Positions 38,201-50,031 of a stretch of DNA of 64,000 nucleotides are shown here, piece after piece; position 1 is the first letter of the stretch, and each line of letters opens with the position of its first letter. The DNA lies in NCBI RefSeq assembly GCF_964340395.1, contig NC_135559.1, positions 2,021,001-2,085,000 on the forward strand, written 5' to 3'. Source of the stretch: Glandiceps talaboti. Its lineage: Eukaryota; Hemichordata; Enteropneusta; Spengelidae. Under the pieces are notes generated by a model, which worked only from the letters and a program-made list of their open reading frames with translations, was not told where the DNA came from and made no database searches. A program made the translations under genes and the position numbers.

Positions 38201-41200
38201 CCTGCTGTTCCTGGTTGACCTGCTTGTCCTGGTAATCCATCTCTTCCGGCGGGTCCTGGTTCACCGTCATCACCATCCAAACCTGGTGGTCCATCAAATC
38301 CTGGCATTCCAGTATCACCTGAACAATAAAAAGACACAAAAATCTTGAATCTTGTATTTCACCTAAATCATTTCAATTATTCGTTCTGTCTTTTTTATTG
38401 ACATGTGAATATCTTGATTTTAGAGAAATTATGCATATATTTAGTTATATGAATTAGACAAGCTTATTTTGGTCATCAAAAATAACCATATCTTAATTCT
38501 TATATTTTTCTTAAAGGCCAAGATTCAATCCCAGGTTCAGACTGTATACTAGCTCTCTTAACTATGGAGCCTTAATTATTACATAGGATTATTCTTTTGT
38601 TATGAGCAAAATTTTTCTATAGCTCAGACAGATCACTGTGTTTGATCCTAAACTTATGTGGGCTGTAAACAAATGTAGAATTGAAAATAGGATTGGCAAA
38701 GTCACCCTACATAAATGGACTCTGAGATAGATACTGCGAGTGACCACTTACCCTTAGCTCCATTTGTTCCTGGCAATCCATCTCTACCGCTAGTTCCTGG
38801 CAAACCTGGGTCTCCTGTTTCACCTACAATGCCAGGACGGCCTGGACGACCTGGAGAACCTGGATCTCCTGGTGGTCCTTGCATTCCCTCAGTGTCTACT
38901 GGCTCACCCTGAAATTAACACAATACAAATGCAATCAATCAATCAATCAATCAACCAACCAACCAACCAACCAACCAACCAACCACCCACCCACCCACCC
39001 AACCAACCAATCAATCAATCAATCAATCAAGGTCAGTTCATAGTATGTACTATACACAAATGTCTCTAGATTTTGCCTGTCTGTTAGGGTTCAAAAACCT
39101 TAGCAAAAGACTGGTTAAATGCATGTAATCAATCCTTGAATTGATGTCACGTTTTTCTTATCATCAAACTAGGACACTAATCCAGAACATTTCATTAACT
39201 GTGTCCCCTACCTTTTGACCTGATCGACCCATTGGACCAGTACGGCCGGGAAGGCCAGGCAGACCTGGTTCTCCCTTCAGGCCAGGATCACCTGGAATAC
39301 CCTGGAAACCTTTAGCACCTGCTGCTCCTGGAGGTCCTAATGCTGGTGGACCTGGCTCACCAAGGTCACCCATACGTCCTGGTAAACCAGTTGGACCCTG
39401 TGGTCCTGGTGGGCCTGATGGACCTATTAAGGAAATAGACAGACTATAAGACATATTGTTAAGCCCTATCAGGATTCTCAAATCACATGATTTTCTGATG
39501 GTGGGTGGTATGAGATGAGTATCTTTCTAACTAGGAAGTGAACAGTGTGAATGTTTTCACCATGCAAGAATTCAAACATTTTCAGTCCTGTGTTAATTTT
39601 GTACTATCATAAAACGAGAACTTCATTTGATTGTAACTTAAAATTTTCAATTATTAAGCCATATTACAACAGGTAACACTGAAGTAAAGCACTTTCTCTA
39701 TGTGCTACACTCCTTTATAACATTCATATCAAGTGTAAAAATATATTGCTTCAATTGGTTTATGTACAAGCCTAGCATGTGGCCTTTCTAATATGGTTAA
39801 CAAGCAACTGAAAAAGTATACTTTTACACTTGATATGGATGTTTTAAATGATTGGAGCACCACACATTGATGTAGGTTAGAGCCTTGGGCAGATTTAACC
39901 CGCCCACACCCTCAAATTGTAGATGGGTGGTTAACCGTGTACCCTATATTTGTTGAGGTTAAAACAATGTCTAATATTTACAGGTCCCATAGGTCCATGT
40001 GGGTCATTACTGTGGTCACTTACCAACAGGTCCCATAGGTCCCTGTGGACCTTCTGGTCCTTCTGGTCCTTCTTCACCAGTTGGACCCTTCATTCCTGGA
40101 CCTGGTACCAAGATTGGTTCTCCCTTTTGACCTGTTCGGTGGATAAAGCAATAATATTGAAGACATCTTTAACTTTAATCTATTTATTCCTTATTAATAT
40201 AGTATAGACTTTACAATTTATAACACAAATAGTTTTAGAAAGCTGTGTCTATTTACTCCTTATTTAGCATATACACCGGTATACCATGCACAAGCCAAGT
40301 TATTTACAGAATAACTGGATGATATCCCCTGATTATTCTATATAACAACAACCTGTGTCTACATCACTGGTTCTACATGCAGTGTTTGAAATATGAGTCA
40401 AAACATTCCAAATTGTTAATATTTTATCCAATATTTCATAAATCATACATGGGGAGGTATAATCTTATTATTTAGGTGTTATTCCAAATAGATTTTCTTC
40501 GTTCAGCCAAGGAAAATATGAGTGACCTAAGGGGTCTTTGTCACACAGACAGAACCCTTAGGTCACTAGTATTTTCTGGCTGAATGAAGACAAATATTGG
40601 AACATAACAATTATACCACTGCCAGTAATATCAAAGAAAAATCGGGGAAAGTAATGGCAATTTTGAATCTTTTTACTCATATTTTGAACACAGCAGAACT
40701 AATGAAAATACTCATGATCTAAGGGGGTTTGAGACCACTCCTCTAGTGACTCATAGTGACAAGGCCCCTTAGGTCACTCATATTTTCCTTGGCTGCATGA
40801 ATGTATATATTGGGGAATAATATTTATATGTACATACATGTATCTTTCTACACATATTCTTGCCAAACCTAAGTACGTAACACATTGAGACAAATTGACA
40901 TAATTTTTTTACCTTTAAGACCAAGTGATCCAGGTGAACCATTTTGACCTACATTACCCTTGGAGCCAGGTGGACCTGTTGGACCGACTATGGCATCTCC
41001 CTTTTCTCCCTTTGGTCCTGGACTTCCCTGTAATTATGGGATATGATATACATAACAACAATTGAATCACTCTTGCACTCAGAAGTCATTCAAACATTTT
41101 GAAAAAAACAATTTCATTAAATTTTTTCCTGGATAAATTGTTTGTATTCATTACTGTTGACATACTTAATACTGCAGAAAATAACTGATTGTGATCAGAA

Positions 41201-44200
41201 CCATTTTATGGAAATGTGTTTCAAAGAAAACAACAATTGAAAGGTTTGTTGAGATAACACATACACATTGACATAGTTGACTCTTTCCTAAGTCACATAC
41301 TCACAGTTTGGACTGCTTCTCCGGGTAAACCAGGAGGTCCGGCTAAACCATCTTGACCCTGATCTCCTTTAGTTCCTGGGGAACCTAAGTCTCCCTTTGG
41401 ACCTGGGAAACCAGGTAATGTTGGTCCTGCATCACCTTTAGTACCTGGTAAACCTTGGGGACCACGTAATCCTGGGTTACCCTAAAAAGATAAATCCATT
41501 TTGATGCTAGGACTATATATAGCGCCTTTAAGTATGTATGTAACTGTATATTCATCAGTACAATAACTGAGAGTAAACTTCTCCATTAAAAAGAGTAAAA
41601 ATGGCATTAACCTCTCACTGTTCACGTTTATATGTAATCTTTCTAAATATAAATGTCATAGGTCAAAGATTAGAAAAAAGTTCAAAACAAATGTTTCCAT
41701 CTACTGTGTAACTTGTGGAGACTATAGTTAGCATGTTCTCTCAGCCTATTGGTTCGAGGGAACTATTTTTGAGATGGGGGAGACTGTTCTCAACAAAAGA
41801 AATATATGGGGTTGCTACTTACTGGGAGGAACTATTCCTAGGATGGGGGAGACTGTTCTCAACAAAAGAAGTAGATGGAGTTGCTATTTACTGGAAGGAA
41901 CTATTCCTAGGATGGGGGAGACTGTTCTCAACAAAAGAAGTATATGGAGTTGATACTTACTGGGAGGAACTATTCCTAGGATGGGGGAGACTGTTCTCAA
42001 CAAAAGAAGTATATGGAGTTGCTACTTACTGGGAGGAACTATTCCTAGGATGGGGGAGACTGTTCTCAACAAAAGAAGTATATGGAGTTGCTACTTACTG
42101 GGAGGAACTATTCCTAGGATGGGGGAGACTGTTCTCAACAAAAGAAGTATATGGAGTTGCTACTTACTGGGAGGAACTATTCCTAGGATGGGGGAGACTG
42201 TTCTCAACAAAAGAAGTATATGGAGTTGCTACTTACTGGAAGGAACTATTCTTAGGATGGGGGAGACTGTTCTCAACAAAAGAAGTATATGGCGTTGCTA
42301 CTTACTGGGAGGAACTATTCCTAGGATGGGGGAGACTGTTCTCAACAAAAGAAGTAGATGGAATTGTTACTTACTGGAAGGAACTATTCTTAGGATGGGG
42401 GAGACTGTTCTCAACAAAAGAAGTATATGGCGTTGCTACTTACTGGAAGAAACTATTCTTAGGATGGGGAGACTGTTTTAAATTTGCTACTTACTGGACG
42501 ACCTGCCTGACCAACATCTCCTTTGAATCCTGGAGTACCTTTACCACCTACTGGACCTGCTACACCAGTTGGACCAGGTGTACCAGGGGTACCTGGTGCT
42601 CCTGGGGTACCTGGGTCTCCCTTGTGTCCAGGTGGGCCAATCAAACATGGGCCGCATGGTTCTCCTTTTAAACCTGCAAATCACAATAAAGTAAACCCAT
42701 CTGTTTCTGTATTTCTTGTCTGACTATCACCTTATCTACTGATTTATAATATTCAGCTCTAAAGAATAATGTTGAATGTTGTTCAGAAAACTTTACACCA
42801 GTCTTTGGTAATATCATCACAATCTTTGAATTTAGAAAAATTAGGTTTGAAATTAGAACAAAATTTTGGTACATCACACAGATATTTTAAAAGGGTTATC
42901 AAAGTACTGAAGAAGTACAGAGTACAAAAAACAATAGCTCTGATTTTTTTTTGTTATTTTTTGATTTGCAGGAACTTAGCAATGATTCAAACATGATAGC
43001 TGATCTGCATGTTGATACTTCTAGTGAAAATTTGTCAATGGAGGTATTATATTTTAATTCTAATTTTGCCAAATTTCTAGGATAAACACATGTTACAGGA
43101 TTCATATTTACCAACTGTTACACTAAAGATCAGTATATTAGAAAGAAAGTGGTGGTCAATTAATTTTTCTCACCTTCTGGTCCTCTTGGACCAAATGGAC
43201 CAGGTGGACCAAAGTCTCCTGATTCTCCAGCCATACCTCTTGGACCAGGAGCTCCTGGTGGACCACGACCATTCATACCTGAACCAGGTTCACCTTTAGG
43301 ACCTGATAAACAAGATATTCATTCACAGTGTTATCATGTATATCATCAAACTTTCATTCCTAAAATTAATATTATTGATACATATACAGGAGATGAATGC
43401 ATCTATCAAACTTTGCTTTATTATCAAAGTGAAGTGGTTTCTCACAAAAAATATTTTTACCTTTTTGAACTTGAGCAAATATTGTTTACAACCCATAACA
43501 CCAAAGTAAAGCATTTTCTGTATGTACTACTATAGTTTATATAATCCATATCAAGTGTAAAAGTATACTGTTTCATTTGCTAATTGACTATATCAGAAAG
43601 GTCACATGCTGGGCTTGTAAATATACCAATTGAAACTGTATAATTTTATACTTGATATGAATGCCATAAACGAGTGTAGCACATAGAAAAAGTGCTTTAC
43701 TTCAGTGTTACTCATTGTATATATCTGTAAGACATGATTGGGGATACAACTTCATTGCGCTCTCTTCTTAGTTACTTACCGAGTGGACCTGGATCACCAG
43801 GTGGGCCTGTAAGACCTGGCAGACCTGTTGGACCTGGTAAACCATCCATTCCTGGTGGACCAGTGAGTGATATTCCTGGCATACCCTTTTGTCCATCAAC
43901 ACCTGTTCTACCTGGTTCACCTGGATTACCTGGGGATCCTGGTATGCCTGGAAGACCTGTAATTTTAAAGACCAATGTCAGACTAGGATTAAAATTTGAG
44001 CGAGAAAAACAGTCGTCTTTGTAGTGCATTCTGATTGTCCTTGTTGTGTATTCTTTGAAAGATCCATAAGGAAAACCACGACCTTTTGAGCTTATTGTAT
44101 TAATAGGCCATTCCAGACTGCAAACAGTCAATTAAGAATACAGCGCCCTCGCTCAAAAAGGGGTATCATCACCTCATAGTACCGTTTCTTACGAGCTTTG

Positions 44201-46190
44201 TCCCTCGGCATTGTTGAAGTGTAAATCAGAGATGTTTTTTTGTATTGTTCAGACATTGAGGAAAGCAGCAGTGCTCTATGATTAACCAAGTAACCTATAC
44301 AATGTATACCCCCAAGGTACACACAGACAGGAAGTAGAGCGCCACCATGTCAAATTTTGGAAAGGCCCATTGAAGTTTTGAGTACTGTTTTGAAATCAAT
44401 TGTGATTAGGTTTAAAAAAAAATTGTGTGGTTCCCATTACATTCACCTTTTGAATAGGTGGGGTAGGTAGGTTTTTAATTTTATTTTTAAATTTTTTTTT
44501 TCAAATGTGAATAGGTGGGGTAGTTATGTTTTTCTGTTGTTTTCCATATGGTCTCTGTGTTATTGGTTTCTTCTCATCAGATGTACAGCCATTACAGATT
44601 GGAAGAACAGTTTTATGTTGTCTTTTTCAGTTGATGTCAGTTTCTGCATCCACTGTTTCTTGCAAGACTTCACAATTTTCGTGATTTTCTTATTTATTTT
44701 TTTTGAATATGTAAAAATAAGTTTAGGGTCGTCGTGAAAAACTACCTAGGTGCGTTCGGGTAACTGGAACCAAACTACTTTTTTTATTTGCCCTTATAGA
44801 GCATCTACTAGGTAATAACACAATGTACATAGAGAGATTGGTTTCACTGAAAATATCATTTTCTGAAGATTAGTAATACATAGTCTACACTGCCAAAAAA
44901 ATATTGATTCAAAATTGATCACTTGAACACATACCTGGTTCACCGGATTCTCCCTTCTCTCCACTGCCTGGTGGACCTTGGGGACCTTCTTGACCTTCTG
45001 GACCTGCTGGTCCTGGGAAACCTTCACGTCCTGGTGGACCTGCAAAGAGAAAAAAAAAGAAATGTTTTACTACAAAATATACATCATACCAATGTCTAAC
45101 AAGAGTTTCTCTTCTGTTATACATCCAAATCATATATACCACCTATATGTAGAACTAATATTTACCTTGGAAGCCTTTCATACCCTCAGCACCTGGTAAA
45201 CCTGGTTGACCATCACGACCTTGTGGACCAGGTGGTCCAATTTCACCCTGCCCGCCATTACTAGCTGATTCACCCTGTCATGGAAAATTGAAACAAGTAC
45301 TGAGTAACCTTGTACATTCAACATATGTCTATAAATCATACTATTTGTACACACTACTAGTCTAGTTCCTATACAGCATCTTTACGTTTTACGATTTATA
45401 CCTTCACTCACAGTCTAGTCAAAGCTGTTGCTCTAGAAGTCCTAAGATGCTATTTAAACTTCATCTACATTCTACAGACTCCATGGGTAGGCTGTATCAC
45501 TCAGCCGTGTCCCACTCACAAGATGAGTGCGAATTTGGGGGGAACTCCTGGAGTAATGACTCAAAAAGTCAGGGATGATTACTAACATGGAGCCCACAGG
45601 TGCTATGTTTGCCGGGCCTGGGTGACTCTGGGATAGCCTGTGGACTGACTGGGAAAGCCTTGACAGTTCCACAGCAATGTGATATAGAGCATGCAATGCA
45701 GCCCTGTCACAGAGTCCCAAACCCGAATGGATCTCTGTAGCATTTGTGTGTGTCTTTGTTTGTATTTGTCTGCATAACAGAAAATCGCTGGGAGGAATTC
45801 CCAGCACAAAAAAAATGTAAAAAAAAAAACAATTTTTAAATTTTTTAAAGAAAATGTTCATCCTGCATTGTCAATTCTCATCTTAGGCTATGACAAATCT
45901 ATTTCACCCTACATAATGAGACTTGCTTTTAATCTGACTTTATAAATACATATACTTACTGGTGGGCCTTGAAGACCACGTCTTCCTTCTGGACCAAGGT
46001 TACCCTTTTCACCCTAGAATGAAAGTTTGAAATTGGTATGAATTTTCTGTAATGTATGTGGGTATAAGACTATGTGTGTGCCTTTGTGAATAACTATGAA
46101 AGTGTATGCATAATACCGTTTGTGTTTATACTAGCAAGTTAAACAGTAAGTGTGTATTTTGTTGTGTGTATTTGTGTGTGCGTGCGTGCA

Positions 46191-46248
<58 letters not shown>

Positions 46249-49200
46249 GTGTGTGGCTATATATGTGTACGAGTGTTGGTATATTGGTATACTAATATAT
46301 GTTTGCGACATGTAATATTTGGTAGGCGTACAACATGATCTATATATATCATTTTCAACAGATGAACTTACTACTCCTCCTGGGGTACCAGGTAATCCTG
46401 GAATACCTGGGGTACCTTTGTCTCCTTTAAATCCAAATGGTCCAGGGCCGCCATCTTTACCACGTTTACCCTGTCAAGTAAAATATCATACTTATTAAAT
46501 CTCCATGGCAACATAAATGGACCAAGGTCGTTACGTTGTTTACCCTGTCATATATGTCAAAACATGATCTATGAAAATTATTAATAACAGAAATGACCAG
46601 GACAGCCTTAATTTGTACATACAGTTTGTCAAGTCAAAACAGGATGTTGGCTATGTTTCTATGACAACAGAAATGACCAGGACTACCATCTATGTTTACC
46701 TCATAAAGTCAATTATGAGGTTATTTACATATCTATGGCAACAGAAAGTTAACAAGATGGAAAATTAATTTCTGTTGTCTGATGATAAAATATTCATTGT
46801 TATAGATTCATCCCCAACTGAGAGGTGATTTCAAATTTTGGCCATCATATGTCTGTGGTGTATACTGGTATACATGTATGTACAGGCCAAGATCATTATG
46901 AATTTTCACACATCATGAGAACACACACTGTGAACATTCCAATTTTCTAAACTTTCATAAAATATGATATAAATCTATAATGAATAGATTTGAAGAACGA
47001 GACAAATTTTACTTGATTTGGTATTTTTATTACATATTGAGTTTTTCTTACCTTTTTACCAGCAGGACCGGGTTCACCTTTCTGACCTTCACTCCCTGTT
47101 GGACCACCTGGTCCCTATAAATCAAGAACAGACAATAGAAAGTTAGACCCACAACAACAGCTACAAGTTATTTATCACTATGCCATGCATCAGCCAAGTT
47201 GAACAAATAATATGGAATATATACTCTGGTCGTTCTCCGTCACGACAACATGTGACTATGTCACTGGTTCTGCTTTTGTTTGAAATATGAATCAAAATGT
47301 TCAAAATTGCCATTACTTTCCCTGATTTTTTTTTTATATTACTGGCACTGGTATAATTACATTATTCCCCAATATTTTTCTTCATTCAGCCGAAAATACC
47401 CATGACCTAAGGGTTGTCACTACTCGTCTAGCAGCTCTTAGTGACAAGGGCCCCTTAGGTCACTCATATTGGGAGATCATATCTCTAATTGTCAATCTTA
47501 TGACTGAATCATTTAAGGTCTGCAATATACATTTGATCTCCTTCAGCAAGACTAGCAATAACGGGCTGACTGACACATTTATATGCAGACTAGGGAGTCA
47601 CAAGTAAAGATTACAAATCAAAATATACCCCCCTATTATAATAGTGATTTGTATCATTTGCAAAGCGTAGATGTGACTGTTCTACATACAGTATATAGCC
47701 CTATATACTTCTAGATCACAAGTGTTTGTTCTTCTATAAAGTTACCATTTCGATCGCTTTAAATACCCTGTTTCCTAAACACCCTGAGAAAATATAAAAA
47801 CTAGTGAGAAATTAAATGCATCTATCTGTTTCTTACTGAATTGGCAATAAAACTTAATTAAAGTTCATATTTCCTGGTAGAGTAGAAACCCAAATGCTAA
47901 ATCTATACAAAAATCAGCCTCAATGGTCATACTGCAAAAGAGAATGTATGTAATATGTGAGATAGCAACTGAGATATTCAGTCTCATACACACCTCAGGC
48001 CCATCAGCTCCTGGTGGTCCCTTCATTCCGACGTCTCCTTTTTCACCCTGTAACACAATGGGTAACAAAATGGTCAGAATATGACAGTAATAATTTATAC
48101 AATATTTATAAAAGTACTCTATACATTGTCATTTTTGTAATATCTCGTAATATTTTCGGAATGTTGTTGCTGTTTTTTTTAGTAGTATATCTCTTGTTGT
48201 TGTTGTTGTTTTTGTTGTTGTTGTAAAATCAAAAAAAAAACATGGCACAAATATTCTTTTGGTTAATGTTTTTTACATGAGTAACTTCTACTAGGTTTGT
48301 TCAGCTGCATAGAATACAACTTCTGATTTGATTATGACACTACTCAAATTCTAAGATTGACTAAATAAAATAGAAATATTTACCCTTTCTCCTTCCTCTC
48401 CTGGTTCTCCCTGTTAACATTAAATAGAAACAAAACAAACAAAAAGTCAGTAAAAATAAAATGACCATTCAGAACTATAGGTCTGTTATTTTTGTACTAT
48501 ATTTTTGTTAGATCACCATTGACAAAACTATCTACTTCTTTGATTTTATTTCTAAAGGTTAGAATTCAAGGAGGACCATAGAGCTTAGGTGTCATTGCTG
48601 TTTCACCTTTTAATTCACAAATCCATATCATAGTCACACTAAAAACATTCTCCATTTCTTATGCTACTCTTAAAATGCAACTTAAACGTTTTCCTGTTTG
48701 CCACAATCATTTACAGCATCCAAAATACTGGTTTAATTATAAGCATGTGGCCTTTCCAAATGTAGTCAGCTAACAAACAGCAAACTGATTACAGTGTAAT
48801 GAGAGTGTCACAATTTAAGCAGGCATCCTATGACATTTATGTTTACTAATAGAATACTTTTTACATTTGATATGGATGCTATAAACCTTTGTGTTAAGTA
48901 GGGAGAATGCTTTAGTTGGGTGTTAGGGGTTGTATCTGGGTTGGATGCTATAAACCTTTGTGTTAAGTACAGAAAATGCTTTAGTTGGGTGTTAGGGGTT
49001 GTATCTGGGTTGGATGCTATAAACCTTTGTGTTAAGTAGGGAGAATGCTTTAGTTGGGTGTTAGGGGTTGTATCTGGGTTGGATGCTATAAACCTTTGTG
49101 TTAAGTACAGAAAATGCTTTAGTTGGGTGTTAGGGGTTGTATCTCTGAGGATTGATTTGGTTTTAACTTAATGGTCAGGTGTAGATTACTGACCATGGAA

Positions 49201-49996
49201 ATCAATGGGTAGATTACTGACCATGGTTTAGTTTGCATATGGTAACAAATATACATTACCTGTAGTTGTCACACACTGGTAACAGTGACAATACTTACCT
49301 TTTCTGAATAGGATGGTTTTCCTCCTTCACCTGGAGGAAATGTAGGTGAAATAGTACCGGGAGGTCCTGGCACACCTCTACCACCCTGGAATAATAATAA
49401 AACTACCAAATGGAATGGCTAAAATGATGTGATATAAGTGCATACTTACAGGGATGATTGTTATCTGGGTTGGACCTTCAGCTTCGGGACTGGTACTTGG
49501 CAGAACTCCAGGTGGACCCGGGGGACCTCTACCTCCCTACAAGGTTATTAGAAGCACAAGCAGAAGCAACAACAAGCACAAGGCAATTAATGCTAGAAGC
49601 AATTAAAGCAATCCATTTATCATCTACAGGTATAGCTTATGACCACAGCTATTTCCCACATGGTATTAACGCATTCTACAGTGTTATGTGCAGTTTGTTT
49701 TTGTCAGGATTATAACTATAGCTTGCTCTGATTGGATGATATTACAAAGGTACAATTGGTTGAAAGCTTGTTTGGATTGGATGACATGATAAGTACACCG
49801 GGGTGATAGTTCATTTTGATTGGATGATATGATAAGTACACCTGGTTGATGGTTCATTTTGATTGGATGATATAAGTACATATGGTTCATGTCACTGCTT
49901 AGTTCAGTATGGGAAAACTAGAGTTTTTCCACAGTAATGATCTTGAAAGGCTTATGTCTATTTTTACAGGATTCTTAAAATTTCCCCAAAAATATC

Positions 49997-50031
<35 letters not shown>

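Noticed and set aside
41715-42671. 318-codon plus-strand open frame with 23-residue repeats
   Set aside because: It is produced by the 69-bp minisatellite, whose period is a multiple of three, then runs antisense through collagen exon c20. No recognisable domain.
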